Origin: Aminiphilus circumscriptus DSM 16581
Lineage (GTDB): Bacteria; Synergistota; Synergistia; Synergistales; Aminiphilaceae
Assembly (NCBI RefSeq): GCF_000526375.1
Contig: NZ_JAFY01000002.1
Span: 1,054,001 to 1,118,000 of the forward strand
Reading direction: 5' to 3'
DNA length: 64,000 nt
The notes beneath the pieces were generated by a model. That model did not search any database and was not told the origin of the DNA. It worked only from the letters and a program-made list of their open reading frames with translations. A program made the translations under genes and the position numbers. Shown piece by piece: positions 39,201-48,483 of the stretch (position 1 is the stretch's first letter; every line of letters begins with the position of its first letter).

Positions 39201-40594
39201 CCACGTTCCGGGGAGAGCTGCGCCCCTACCAGCAGGACGGCTTCCGCTGGCTCTGCCGTCTCGCCCACTGGGGCGGCGGTGCGTGCCTCGCGGACGACAT
39301 GGGGCTGGGCAAGACCGTCCAGGCCCTGGCGTTGTTGCTCTCCCGGGCGCATCTGGGGCCGTCCCTCGTGGTGGCGCCCACCTCCGTGGCGGCCAACTGG
39401 ACGAGCGAGGCCGCACGCTTCGCCCCCTCCCTGCGCGTGCACGATTTCCGGCGGAACGACCGGGAGCGTCTCGTGGCGGAACTCGCCCCCTTCGACGTGG
39501 TGGTGACGAGCTACGGCCTGCTCCTCGGCGAGGAGAAACTCCTCTCCCGTCCCCAGTGGAACGTGGTCATTCTCGACGAGGCCCAGGCGATCAAGAACGC
39601 CGGGGCGAAGCGCACCGCCGCGGCGTTCTCCCTGAACGCCTCCTTCCGCATGGCCACCACGGGAACGCCCGTGGAGAACAACCTGGGGGAGCTCTGGAGC
39701 CTCTTCCGCTTTCTCAACCCCGGCCTGCTCGGCTCCGCCCAATCCTTCGCCCGGCGTTTCGCCGCGCCCATCGAGAAAGAGGGGGACCGCACCGCCCGGG
39801 TGCGCCTCCGGCGTCTTCTCGCCCCCTTCCTGCTCCGGAGGACCAAGGAGGCCGTGCTGGAGGAGCTTCCGGAGAAGACCGAAGTGCTCCTCACGGTGGA
39901 CCTCTCCGAAAAGGAGCGGGCACTCTACGAGTCGGTCCGCCGCCGCGCCCTGGAGACCATCGAGCAGGACGTCGGAGAGGAACGGGACCGCCGGTTCCGC
40001 ATCCTGGCGGAACTCATGCGGCTTCGCCGGGCCTGCTGCAATCCCCGGCTCGTGCTGGAGGGAACGGAGCTGCCCAGCGCCAAGCTCGACGCCTTTGCGG
40101 AGCTGGTGGAGGACCTCCGGGCGAACCGTCACCGCGCCCTCGTCTTCAGCCAGTTCACGGGTCACCTGGCCCTGTTGCGCCAATATCTGGACTCGGAGGG
40201 CATTTCCTACCAGTACCTGGACGGCGCAACTCCTCCGGAGGCGCGCCGCCGCGCCGTGGACGCCTTCCAGAGCGGCAGCGGCGACGTCTTTCTCATCAGC
40301 CTTCGGGCGGGCGGCACGGGGCTCAATCTCACCGCCGCGGACTACGTGATCCACATGGACCCCTGGTGGAACCCCGCCGTGGAGGATCAGGCCTCAGACC
40401 GGGCGCACCGCATCGGCCAGAAGCGCCCTGTGACGATCTACCGCGTGGTGGCCAGGGACACCGTGGAGGAGAAGATTCTCGATCTGCACCGTACCAAGCG
40501 GGAACTCGCCGAGGGCTTGCTCGAGGGGACCGACGCGGCGGTGCGCCTCTCCACGGAGGATCTGGTGGCCCTCTTCCGGGAGGAATCCGCGTGA
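36299..40594 (+). CDS. Large SNF2-family helicase
   Basis: 1431 residues. The C-terminal 460 hold a full SNF2 motor: LADDMGLGKTVQAL (Walker A, about 995-1008), LDEAQAIKNAG (motif II), ATTGTPVENNLGELW, LVFSQFTGH, and QASDRAHRIGQKRPV (motif VI). The N-terminal 950 residues have no clear domain; a long helical, TPR-like part is followed by the beta-rich region usually found in these large bacterial HepA-like proteins. The ATG at 36299 has GGGGGGA at five bases. It overlaps the methyltransferase gene by four bases (GTGA), so both are made together. Alone such proteins can be housekeeping translocases; the pairing suggests a DNA-modification-linked role. Confidence 0.85.
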   Translation: MNEREAQDTRTDREAEARYAALDEPEKLVVRSAGVAYVPLNETGFSKFFGFAFPETFARTGVLRAPQRLIKSLASKGVLQDAGKLRWRCAPELVDTAFRDAVSRNELTQLLYAVRRVVPVPLRFGQEVYENADDLARGLRYALFSGEEETFLRLFKGPRLSDDERTSPASLVRALLAVPENLPFFLGLSERAVTVLAGFFTSEALRFLRPLPPLLSFLRAALRKYPGSFHLISLAAVEGVLRGDREVVEEARARFAKLPSPLPGELLAWDSSFVALRLLTEEAGAAAAAARYEQALEELFPKGKKGPLPFLFALFYPLARIACGDRTSLQRAYDYGVACQEASGNVPFANAPFIAAVTAAFFLRPTEPVFAPEQGESARAEKPGELLVSLLAAEARRAEKERVREGDLHPIESLFLALGAAWTGVGVSEEYLAFLEKLTKKLFACGYAWLGGECAAVLRALGYAGSMEGVPTEEGFRLVRLWKGHSSWEVALSGLEQVAMGPGEAEEDEKQAVSKRLVWHLILKSSSLPGGLAVQIEPLEQSFRGRWSKGRKVALKRLSRDRKSVPYLTLQDHRVCDSLEENKYYTPFGVGSTYDFDLSRALEALQGHPLLFRSDDPSARLEIVATEPRLETTRTDGGIRLRIVPWLSSESSWSLFEESRFRLRFVRPRQHHLDLAQLLGRQGTLFPAEALPRLTASLSQLASFVEIRTDLEGVVTREEILPGDPRPVVQLVPSPPGFLVELFVRPLGLDGPLCKAGKGGVTVFGLREEARGVAQRSFADEEERARLFRESCPSLDRGEQLAPDQWRFDDPEDCLEFLLELEEQGDRVNVEWPSGGRLEVRRLVGHGEFRASLRGERNWFALSGTVEVDEETVLDLRQLLDLMEKNRGRFLPLGKGGFLALTREFRRRLDELALLGEVKGKDLRFSPLAAPFLEELEAETPGLVKDEAWEVRMDLLREASTLAPELPATFRGELRPYQQDGFRWLCRLAHWGGGACLADDMGLGKTVQALALLLSRAHLGPSLVVAPTSVAANWTSEAARFAPSLRVHDFRRNDRERLVAELAPFDVVVTSYGLLLGEEKLLSRPQWNVVILDEAQAIKNAGAKRTAAAFSLNASFRMATTGTPVENNLGELWSLFRFLNPGLLGSAQSFARRFAAPIEKEGDRTARVRLRRLLAPFLLRRTKEAVLEELPEKTEVLLTVDLSEKERALYESVRRRALETIEQDVGEERDRRFRILAELMRLRRACCNPRLVLEGTELPSAKLDAFAELVEDLRANRHRALVFSQFTGHLALLRQYLDSEGISYQYLDGATPPEARRRAVDAFQSGSGDVFLISLRAGGTGLNLTAADYVIHMDPWWNPAVEDQASDRAHRIGQKRPVTIYRVVARDTVEEKILDLHRTKRELAEGLLEGTDAAVRLSTEDLVALFREESA

Positions 40595-42198
40595 GCGGAC
40601 CCGGCGAGTCCTACGGCCTCTTCTGGCCCGGCAAGAACGCAGCGAAAGATTTGGCGGCGGCCCCGCCCTCGGGGCGCCTCCGCCCCTGCCCGGAGGAGAG
40701 TGTGGACTGGGAGCGCACGCAAAACCGCATGATCGAGGGGGAGAACCTGGAGGTGCTCAAGCTCCTCCGGAAGGACTGCGAGGGCCGGGTGAAACTCGTC
40801 TACATCGATCCTCCTTACAACACGGGAAAGGATTTCGTCTACGCCGACGACTACCGGAGAGAGGCGCCGAAAAACGCTCCGCGGCGCGGCGGAAACGGCG
40901 GCGCGGAGGGCGCGTCCCGGCAGGAGGCGGAGGAGCGGCGCCATGCGGCGTGGCTTTCCATGATGTATCCGCGGCTTCTCGCGGCCCGGGACCTTCTGGC
41001 CCGGGAGGGAGTGCTCTTCGTCTCCTGTGACGAAGGAGAGCACCCCCGCCTGCGGCTGCTGCTGGACGAGATCCTCGGCGGAGCGAATTTCGTGGGGGAT
41101 TTGGTCTGGGCGGGGGGGCGCAAGAACGATTCGCGCCTCCTCTCGGTCTCCCACGAGTACATTGTCTGCTACGTCCGGGACGCGGCGTTTCTGAGAGAGC
41201 TGGGTGTCCGGTGGCGGCAGCGCAAGAGGGGGCTGGAGGAGATCTATGCCCAGTACCGGAAGCTGCGGCGGCGCTTCCGAAGCGACCACGCCGCCGTGAC
41301 CGCCGCGATGAAGGCCTGGTTCGCCGCCCTTCCCGACGAGGCTCCCGCCAAGGCGCACCGCCACTACTCCTGTGCCGATGCGCGGGGGCTCTACTTTCCG
41401 GACAACATCTCCTGGCCCGGCGGCGGCGGTCCCCGGTTCGAGGTGCTCCATCCCCGGACGGGCAGACCCGTGAAAATCCCCTCCCGGGGGTGGATGACCA
41501 GCGATCCCGAGAAAATGCGGCGGTGGATCGCCGAGGATCGGGTGCACTTCGGCGACGACGAGACCGCCGTCCCCTGTTTCAAGTCCTATCTGGCCGACCG
41601 GGAGGAGCAGGTCCCCTACAGCGTCTTTTACCGGGACGGGCGGGCCGCCACCAAGCGCCTGCGCCGCCTCATGGAGGAGGACTGCTTCGATTTCCCCAAG
41701 GACGAGGAGGTGCTGCGCGAGCTGGTGGCCATGGTCACCGATCCCGGCGACCTGGTGCTGGACTTCTTCGCCGGGTCGGGATCGACGGGGCACGCCGTGC
41801 TGGCCCAGAACGCCCTCGGCGAAGGAGACCGGCATTTCCTGCTCGTCCAGAGCCCCGAGCCGCTCGACCCCGCCAACAAGGGGCAGCGAAACGCCGCGGC
41901 CTACTGCGACCGCCTGGGCAAACCCCGGACCATCGCGGAACTCGCCAAGGAGCGGCTCCGCAGGGCGGGCCGGGCGGTGGCTCAAGACGCGACACGCCCC
42001 GGCCGCGCACGTTCTTCCGGTGAAAACGGAGCGCTGCGTTCGGAGGGAGCAGACTGCACGGAAAAGAGAGAAGCGGCCGAAAGCGGCGGAGAACGCGCGC
42101 TCCAGGACTTCGGTGCCCCTCCCGACCTGGGCTTCCGCGTCTACAAGCTCGAACCGTGCGAAAGGAGCGGCGCGGAAGACGAGGGAGCGCTTCCCTGA
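40591..42198 (+). CDS. Type III Mod-like DNA methyltransferase
   Basis: 535 residues of the beta class (motif IV before motif I). VKLVYIDPPYNTGKDF has the catalytic DPPY at 73-76, and LDFFAGSGSTGHAVL (about 390-404) is the AdoMet-binding motif I. GRKNDSRLLSVSHEYI, the family's target-strand segment, is present. N6-adenine is the likely product. The start is a GTG with GGGAGGA six bases upstream, overlapping the helicase stop. No Res nuclease follows; the SNF2 helicase takes its place. The last 60 residues are a variable, charged tail. Confidence 0.87.
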   Translation: MSGPGESYGLFWPGKNAAKDLAAAPPSGRLRPCPEESVDWERTQNRMIEGENLEVLKLLRKDCEGRVKLVYIDPPYNTGKDFVYADDYRREAPKNAPRRGGNGGAEGASRQEAEERRHAAWLSMMYPRLLAARDLLAREGVLFVSCDEGEHPRLRLLLDEILGGANFVGDLVWAGGRKNDSRLLSVSHEYIVCYVRDAAFLRELGVRWRQRKRGLEEIYAQYRKLRRRFRSDHAAVTAAMKAWFAALPDEAPAKAHRHYSCADARGLYFPDNISWPGGGGPRFEVLHPRTGRPVKIPSRGWMTSDPEKMRRWIAEDRVHFGDDETAVPCFKSYLADREEQVPYSVFYRDGRAATKRLRRLMEEDCFDFPKDEEVLRELVAMVTDPGDLVLDFFAGSGSTGHAVLAQNALGEGDRHFLLVQSPEPLDPANKGQRNAAAYCDRLGKPRTIAELAKERLRRAGRAVAQDATRPGRARSSGENGALRSEGADCTEKREAAESGGERALQDFGAPPDLGFRVYKLEPCERSGAEDEGALP

Positions 42199-42664
42199 CA
42201 GCAACAAGCGCGCTTCCGGGGGTTCTTCCTTTTCCCTTTCGCTTCCCTTTCGCGCACTCCTTTTCTCGGCCAAAATCACCCGATTCCTGGCCGATTTCCA
42301 GCCAAGGATCATTGCAAGTCGCTTTTGAGTCTGGCCGGATGTCACAGGGATCCGCGGCCTGTACGGGGTTGCACGGCCTGTTCGGATTTGGGGGCCCCTG
42401 CCACTGGTGACCGACGGTGCGCGGTCTTTTCGGGGATGTTCGCTCCACTTGTTCCATAATGGGTTTTATGGCAAACTTGCCGAAAGGACACAGGTGAGGA
42501 TCCGGGAGGATCCGGAGTCGGGCACGGGTCGCCTTCTGCGGGTGCCTGGGACTTTCTTCGAGGAAGTGCCAGATCCTACCCGGCCCTGACGTCCGGAAGG
42601 TCTCTCGAGGAGGCGGAGGCATGTGGGAATTCGAAGGCAACCTGTCGAGTCCGAGGGCGCTTCC
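42199..42664. other. Intergenic region before the GGDEF gene
   Basis: About 465 bases with no convincing gene. TTCCATAATGGGTTTTATGGCAAAC-like sequence near 42450-42480 is AT-richer and may hold a promoter, but no good -35/-10 pair is seen. A cyclic-di-GMP riboswitch was considered because of the neighbour, but its core is absent. Confidence 0.4.
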
Positions 42665-45600
42665 ATGAGCGGAAGCGGAGACCGGCGAGGCGCGTGCCTC
42701 CCGGAATTTCTTTGCATCATGCGGTTTTTTCCCGCCCTCGCGGTCCTGCTTTTTCCCCTTCTCGCGCCGCTTCCGTTGCCGTCTTCGGCATCCGCTTGGA
42801 CCTTCGCCACCGAGAACGACGGCTTCTTCCGCTCCTTCTCCGTCTCCGACGGCCTCTCCCAGTCCACGGGGCAGGACATCCTTCAGGATTCCTTCGGACA
42901 CCTGTGGATCGGCACCCAGGACGGGCTGAACCGCCTCACCGGCAACGGATTCCGCGTCTACCGCAGGGAGGAGGGAAATCCCCGCTCCCTCTCGAACAAC
43001 GTCATCATGGAACTTTTCGAGGACTCCCGGAAGACCCTGTGGGTCGGCACGTTCCAGGGAGGGCTGAACCGCTACGACCCCGCCTCGGATTCCTTCGAGC
43101 GGTTCACTTCCGGGACCGACGCGCGCTCCCTGCGATCCGACCAGGTGAGGGATCTCGCCGAGAACGGAAAGGGCGAGCTTCTCGTGGCCACCGACCAGGG
43201 ACTCGACATCCTCGATGCGGCGCGAGAGCGGGTCCGGAGGATTTCCGCCACGGACGGCCTCTATGTGGACCGCCTTTTTGTGGACGGGGAGGGAACGGTC
43301 TGGATGGGGTGCGACACGGGGCTTGTGCGGCTCAATCCCGACGAGTCGATCTCCGTCTTCTTTCCGCCGCTGGACGGGCCGCGACAGGTGATCTCCCTCA
43401 CCAGTGGTGAGGGGCGGGAGATTCTCGTCGTCTTCGAGACGGATGCGCTGTTTCTCTTCGACCCCGCCACGGAGAGGTTCCGCCCCTATGCGAGACGGCA
43501 TCCGGAGCTGGCGACGGCCAACTATCTCACGGTGGAGCGCACGTCCCGGGGGACGCTCTGGATCGGGACCTTCGACAAAGGGCTCTTTCGGGACGACGGC
43601 CCGGGCACACCGATCCTCCATTTCCGAAGAAACCCCGAATATTTGGGAACCCTCGCGGGGAACGCGGTGCGCAGGCTCTACGAGGACAAAAACGGCCACC
43701 TGTGGGTGGGCACCTACTACAACGGCGTGTCGGTCTTCGCTCCGGAGCGGCAGAAATTCCACGTGGTCCGCTCGGACCCGCAGAATCCCTCCTCGCTTCT
43801 GGACAACATGGTCCGCGGGTTCTGGCTCGACGAGGAGAAGGGCGAGCTCTGGGTCGCCACGCTGCAGGGTGTGAGCCGCTGGATTCCCCGGAGTGGAGGA
43901 TACCGGCGCTACACCGCCGACGACGGTTTTCCGAAAAACCTGGCCGCACGAGTGCGGGGGATGTACCGTGCGCCGGACGGACGGCTCTTCGTCTTCTGCT
44001 TCGGTGGCCTTGCCGTCTACGACGGAGCGCAGGACCGGTTCGTGCCCTACGTGCCGCCGGGGGAGTTGCCCGAGGGGTACCGGTCCGATCGGACGCTGGC
44101 GCTGCACCTGGACCGGTGGGGAAACGAGTGGATCGCCACGGAGGATGGGGTCTTTCGGCGCGATTCCCAAGGGAAATGGACTCGTTTCGTCCACGATGAC
44201 GGCGACCCGAGGAGCCTGGCGAGCGACTACATCACCCGTTTCTTCGAGGACCGGGAGGGCCGGGTCTGGATCTCCTCCGAGTCCGCGGGGGTGAGCATCT
44301 GGACGCCCGGCCTGGACGGATTCGACACGCTGGCCCACCGCATGGGCGATCCGGAGAGCCTTGGGTCGAACAATCTTTTCGCCTTCGCCGAGACCGACGA
44401 CGCCTTCTGGCTCGGCACCCAGGGAGGCGGTCTTTCGCGCCTCGACAAGGGAACGGGGAAAATCCGGAACTACGGTTTCGGGGAGGGCCTTCCGAACGAG
44501 ACGATCTACGCGGTGCTCCCCGGCGCGGAGGGAGAGTTGTGGCTCAGCACCAACAACGGAGTCGCCCGCTTCAACCCCAGAGATGGGGCCGTGCGGGTCT
44601 TTGACGAATACGACGGGCTCCAAAGCCGGGAGTTCAATAATTTCGCCTTTTTCCGGAGCGGAGACGGCACGCTCTTCTTGGGCGGCGTGGCGGGGTTCAA
44701 CTATTTCCGCCCCCAGGAGCCGGACGGTGCTCTTCCTCCCCGGGGTGTCGTGCTCGACGAACTGCTCGTTTGCGGGGAGAACCGGAACGACGCCTGGATG
44801 CTCAACACCTCCGGAACCATCGATCTCGCCTGGCACGAGAAGGATCTCACCCTGGTGTACTCTCCGATGGATCTCTCCGCGGGCGACCGCATCGAATTCA
44901 TGTACCGGCTTGTGGGGTACGACGAGGACTGGAAGCGGGTGGGACACCGGCGGGTGGCGGAATACACCAACCTTCCCGACGGAGAGTATCTCTTCCGGAT
45001 CAAGGCGTCCAACGGATCGGGAGGGTGGGGGGAGGACGCCGCGGAATATCGCATCCGCATCGGCGTTCCCCCCTGGAAGACGCCCTCCGCCTACGTGGTC
45101 TACGTGTTCAGCGGCTTCCTTCTCATGTTCTCCGTCTACACTGTTGCGGCCCGAAGGCAATCCAAGGCGCTGCGGAAGGCGGAGGAAGAACGGGTGCGGC
45201 TGGAGGATCTGGTCCGGGAGCGGACGTCCGAACTGGTGCAGGCCAATCGGGAGCTCGCGGTTCTCGCTTCCCGGGACACACTGACGGGGCTTTGCAACCG
45301 GCGTAAGTTCGACGAGACCTTCGCCGCGGAATTCTTCCGGGCGGAACGGTTCGACCGACCTCTTTCCCTTGCCCTGGGGGACATCGATCAGTTCAAGACG
45401 CTGAACGACCGGGAGGGACATCTCTTCGGCGACCAGGTTCTCGCCGCCGTGGCGGAAAGCCTCTCCGCGGGAATCCGGAGCACCGACGTTCTCGCCCGGT
45501 GGGGTGGGGACGAGTTCGCCCTGCTCATGCTCGAGACGGGGACCGAAGAGGCCCTGGCGGTGGTTGAACGGCTGCGGCGCGGGCTCGCCGAGGTGGGACG

Positions 45601-45754
45601 GCGTCTCGGCAGGGAGATTTCCATGAGCTTCGGCGTGGCGGGCAAGGTGGGGGACGAGACCCCTGAAAACCTGATGCACCGCGCCGACGAGGCGCTGCTG
45701 CGGGCCAAGCGGGAGGGACGGAACCGGGTGGTGCGGGGCGATTTTCCCGAGTGA
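42665..45754 (+). CDS. Membrane diguanylate cyclase with periplasmic two-component-type propeller sensor
   Basis: About 1029 residues. After a signal sequence, repeated units such as FGHLWIGTQDGLNRL, KTLWVGTFQGGLNRY and GHLWVGTYYNGVSVF form Reg_prop beta-propellers to about residue 690. A Y_Y_Y domain follows (IEFMYRLVGYDEDWKRVG, YTNLPDGEYLFRIKASN). A membrane helix (about 808-828) and a coiled coil lead to a GGDEF domain with intact RWGGDEFALL and LGDIDQFKTLND, so c-di-GMP synthesis is expected. The inhibitory RxxD site is not seen. The ATG at 42665 with GAGGG is chosen; a GTG at 42623 and an ATG at 42719 are alternatives. It senses an outside signal and sets c-di-GMP inside. Confidence 0.9.
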   Translation: MSGSGDRRGACLPEFLCIMRFFPALAVLLFPLLAPLPLPSSASAWTFATENDGFFRSFSVSDGLSQSTGQDILQDSFGHLWIGTQDGLNRLTGNGFRVYRREEGNPRSLSNNVIMELFEDSRKTLWVGTFQGGLNRYDPASDSFERFTSGTDARSLRSDQVRDLAENGKGELLVATDQGLDILDAARERVRRISATDGLYVDRLFVDGEGTVWMGCDTGLVRLNPDESISVFFPPLDGPRQVISLTSGEGREILVVFETDALFLFDPATERFRPYARRHPELATANYLTVERTSRGTLWIGTFDKGLFRDDGPGTPILHFRRNPEYLGTLAGNAVRRLYEDKNGHLWVGTYYNGVSVFAPERQKFHVVRSDPQNPSSLLDNMVRGFWLDEEKGELWVATLQGVSRWIPRSGGYRRYTADDGFPKNLAARVRGMYRAPDGRLFVFCFGGLAVYDGAQDRFVPYVPPGELPEGYRSDRTLALHLDRWGNEWIATEDGVFRRDSQGKWTRFVHDDGDPRSLASDYITRFFEDREGRVWISSESAGVSIWTPGLDGFDTLAHRMGDPESLGSNNLFAFAETDDAFWLGTQGGGLSRLDKGTGKIRNYGFGEGLPNETIYAVLPGAEGELWLSTNNGVARFNPRDGAVRVFDEYDGLQSREFNNFAFFRSGDGTLFLGGVAGFNYFRPQEPDGALPPRGVVLDELLVCGENRNDAWMLNTSGTIDLAWHEKDLTLVYSPMDLSAGDRIEFMYRLVGYDEDWKRVGHRRVAEYTNLPDGEYLFRIKASNGSGGWGEDAAEYRIRIGVPPWKTPSAYVVYVFSGFLLMFSVYTVAARRQSKALRKAEEERVRLEDLVRERTSELVQANRELAVLASRDTLTGLCNRRKFDETFAAEFFRAERFDRPLSLALGDIDQFKTLNDREGHLFGDQVLAAVAESLSAGIRSTDVLARWGGDEFALLMLETGTEEALAVVERLRRGLAEVGRRLGREISMSFGVAGKVGDETPENLMHRADEALLRAKREGRNRVVRGDFPE

Positions 45755-45851
45755 TCCCCTCTGTGCGCAGGAGATCCCCTTTGCGGAGCACCCGGTGAAC
45801 GGGGCGGCGGAGAACGCAGGGAATGAAGGAACCGCAGGAAATGCAAAACAT

Positions 45852-45956
45852 AAGGAAGCTCTGAATAAAGGCCTTGCGCTTTTCCTTGACGCGGGTTGCA
45901 TCAGGCTTTGCAAGGTGCTCTGCGAGGCTGACGCAGCCTTATTCAGAGGTTCTATA
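45852..45956. repeat. Palindrome-ended repeat element, copy 2
   Basis: Same element as at 2983-3092: left end GGAAGCTCTGAATAA, right end TTATTCAGAGGTTCT, with matching internal blocks (CTTGACGCGGGTTGCATCAG; CGCAGCCTTATTCAGAG). It lies 100 bases after the GGDEF gene. The two copies differ at roughly a fifth of positions, so they are old or belong to a larger family. Confidence 0.75.
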
Positions 45957-46570
45957 AGCACGCCCTTTGAGCGGAAAGAGCTTTAGCGCTTTGTGCTCAG
46001 GGGCATTTTGTATTGTGGATCCTCAAGGGACGCCTTTTCCGCATCGCCTCCACCGTGGCGCAAGCCGCCCGCATGGCCCGGCGGTTCCGGAGGCAAGCCA
46101 CTCCCTCGCCACGGCGTCGCCGCTTGGACACGGCGAGGAGCTTCCGGAAGAGGCCGGAGAATCGCCTCTTTTGCCCGCCGAACACCAGAATACCCTTCTC
46201 CGAACGATGTAACCGCCCACGACACCGCACCGATGGTTTTTCGCGGATTGGTTCGGTTCGGTTCGGTATACTTTATGCGATAGCGCTATGCTATACTGGT
46301 CTCAAAGGGCAACGTCGCCTTCCGAAAGCGATTTTTAGTTTTTGACGGAAATGCGGCGACCCGTCGGTTCGCACCGGCGAAAAAGCGACGAAGGCTCCGT
46401 TTTCGCCCTTTCCGGTTTTTTCGCGTTCTCCCTCTTCCGCCTTGCAGACGAGTGTACCCCGGGTGCTCCGCGTTACCGCCCTTCCTTGGCGCGGCGGGCA
46501 CCCTCCGGAGCGGAACGGACTTTTCCCGTTTCCTACGCGCAAGGGCACTGCCCCGGGACGGAGGATCGCC
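45957..46570. promoter_or_regulatory. Long leader region of the osmoprotectant operon with palindrome between two TATACT boxes
   Basis: About 600 bases without a gene. Near 46246-46297, three TTCGG units run into TATACT (46267), then the perfect palindrome ATAGCGCTAT (46280-46289), then a second TATACT (46292). This could be a promoter with an embedded repressor site for the opuC genes 275 bases downstream. A weak AAGAGGC / GCCTCTT stem with TTTT lies near 46150. Confidence 0.4.
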
Positions 46571-47194
46571 ATGACGCAACCCTTCCTCACCGCTCTCTGG
46601 CAACATCTGGTCATCGTGTGCACCGCCGTGGGTATTGCCGCGTGCATCGCCGTTCCCCTGGGGGTCGTCGTGTCGGACCATCCCCGGGTGGCCGGAGCGA
46701 TTCTCTTCGTGGACGGCGTGGTCATGACCATTCCCTCCGTGGCGCTTTACGGGCTGCTCATGCCCGTGCTGGCCCTCGTCGGCAAGGGAATCGGCACCGT
46801 GCCCGCGGTCATCGCCATGATTCTCTACTCGCAGCTTCCCATGCTCCGCAACACCGTGGCGGGCATCCGTAACGTGGATCGTTCGGTGATCGACGCCGCC
46901 CGGGGCATCGGCATGGGGAAATGGCGGATTCTCGCCACCGTGAGCCTTCCCCTGGCCTTTCCGGTGATCATGGCGGGCATCCGCTCCTCCTTCGTCATGG
47001 GAGTGGGGGTGACGGCCATCGCGGCCTACATCGGAGCGGGGGGGCTGGGCATGTACATCATGCTTGGCATCGCCAACAGCAATCGGGATCTGATCGTCAC
47101 GGGAGCCCTGGCGACCACCTTCCTGGCGCTCCTGGCGGACCTGCTTCTGGGACGACTGCAGCGCGTGCTGGAACGCCGCATGGGAAAGGGGTGA
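46571..47194 (+). CDS. Osmoprotectant ABC transporter permease (OpuCB-like)
   Basis: 207 residues, about five membrane helices. The permease EAA-type loop is visible as DRSVIDAARGIGMGKWRIL followed by VSLPLAFPVIMAGIR. This matches OpuCB/ProW-like permeases for glycine betaine, choline or carnitine. The ATG at 46571 has GGAGG six bases upstream. It is first of four genes; the ATPase frame begins within its stop codon. Confidence 0.92.
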   Translation: MTQPFLTALWQHLVIVCTAVGIAACIAVPLGVVVSDHPRVAGAILFVDGVVMTIPSVALYGLLMPVLALVGKGIGTVPAVIAMILYSQLPMLRNTVAGIRNVDRSVIDAARGIGMGKWRILATVSLPLAFPVIMAGIRSSFVMGVGVTAIAAYIGAGGLGMYIMLGIANSNRDLIVTGALATTFLALLADLLLGRLQRVLERRMGKG

Positions 47195-47199
47195 CGGCC

Positions 47200-48483
47200 G
47201 TGGAGAAGACCACGGGCGAGATCCGGATCGTGGAGCGCACCGAGGCCGCCGAAGTCGTTTCGGAGGAGCGACCGGCGCTTTCGTCTTCCGGGGCGGATGT
47301 CGCGCCTGTGCCCGGGCACGATGGCGGAAAAGCGTGCGACGGAGAGGAAACGCCCCTCATCCGTTTCGTCGGTGTGGAGAAGCGGTACGACAACGGCGTC
47401 GTGGCGGTGCGGAATCTCGACCTTGAAGTCCACAGAGGCGAGATTCTCGTGCTCATCGGTCCCTCGGGGTGCGGCAAGACCACCACGCTGCGCATGACAA
47501 ACCGCCTCGTGGAGCCCACGGAAGGAACGATCCTCTTCGCCGGGGAGGATATTTCGGGCTTCGATCCGGAGGAACTGCGCCGCCGCATGGGGTACGTCAT
47601 CCAGGGCATCGGCCTTTTTCCCCACATGTCGGTCTTCGAGAACGTGGCGGTCGTTCCCCGGCTGAAGGGCATGAAAGGCGCTCCCCTCCGGGAGACGGTG
47701 GAGCGGAGCCTCGCCCTTGTGGGGCTTCCTGCGGAGGAGTACGCCCGCAAATGGCCCCGGGAGCTGTCGGGAGGACAGCAGCAGCGCGTGGGGGTGGCCC
47801 GGGCGCTCGCGGGGGATCCCGAGGTGATCCTTATGGACGAGCCCTTCGGCTCCCTCGATCCGCTCACCCGGGAGAGTCTTCAGGACGAGCTGCTCAAGCT
47901 CCAGCAGGCCCTTGGCAAGACGGTGCTCTTCGTCACCCACGACATCGCCGAGGCGATGAAGATGGGAAGCCGCATCGCCGTCCTCCGGGCGGGAGAACTC
48001 GTGCAGGTGGGGGATCCGCTGAGCCTGCTCACGGCGCCGGCGGACAGCTTCGTCCACGATTTCGTGGGGGCGTCGAATCCGCTCTCCAAGTTCGCCTTCA
48101 TGAAGGTGGAGCGGGTGCGCCTGCTTACGGAGGGGCTCCCCACGGTGCGCATCGGGGAGACCTTCGCGGAGGTCCGGAAGGCCGTGAAGTCTACCTCGCT
48201 GATTTTCGCCAGAAATCCCTTCGCCTATGTGCTCGACTACGCGGGGCGCCTGCTGGGATTCGTCGATGCCGGAGCGAGCCGGGATCCCTCCATGCGGGTC
48301 GGCCCGTTCCTGCGCCGCGCCACCTCGGTGAGCCGCAACGCCACCATCCACGACGCGCTGCTTATCATGGTGACTCTGGGGATTCTGAATGTTCCCGTCC
48401 TCGGCGAGGACGGTTCCTTTCTCGGAGTGCTCACCTTCCGGAACCTGAACTCTTACATCTGGGAGCAGGGGGAGGGATCCTGA
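47200..48483 (+). CDS. Osmoprotectant ABC transporter ATP-binding protein (OpuCA-like)
   Basis: About 427 residues. GPSGCGKTTTLR (Walker A, about 87), LSGGQQQRVGVARAL, and VILMDEPFGSLDPLTR (Walker B) are all intact. The C-terminal 120 residues contain a CBS-like pair (LGFVDAG, TLGILNVPVLGEDGSFLGVL) that senses ionic strength in this family. A GTG at 47191 overlaps the permease stop but touches its own ribosome site; the GTG at 47200 fits spacing better. The first 45 residues are a poorly conserved charged extension. Confidence 0.92.
   Translation: MEKTTGEIRIVERTEAAEVVSEERPALSSSGADVAPVPGHDGGKACDGEETPLIRFVGVEKRYDNGVVAVRNLDLEVHRGEILVLIGPSGCGKTTTLRMTNRLVEPTEGTILFAGEDISGFDPEELRRRMGYVIQGIGLFPHMSVFENVAVVPRLKGMKGAPLRETVERSLALVGLPAEEYARKWPRELSGGQQQRVGVARALAGDPEVILMDEPFGSLDPLTRESLQDELLKLQQALGKTVLFVTHDIAEAMKMGSRIAVLRAGELVQVGDPLSLLTAPADSFVHDFVGASNPLSKFAFMKVERVRLLTEGLPTVRIGETFAEVRKAVKSTSLIFARNPFAYVLDYAGRLLGFVDAGASRDPSMRVGPFLRRATSVSRNATIHDALLIMVTLGILNVPVLGEDGSFLGVLTFRNLNSYIWEQGEGS

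Noticed and set aside
42440-42520. Cyclic-di-GMP riboswitch before the GGDEF gene
   Set aside because: GGCAAAC and GAAAG occur but the conserved GEMM core and tetraloop order are missing.
41735-45961. Minus-strand frame of 1408 codons opposite the GGDEF gene
   Set aside because: Antisense shadow in GC-rich DNA; Pro/Arg/Gly/His-rich without domains.
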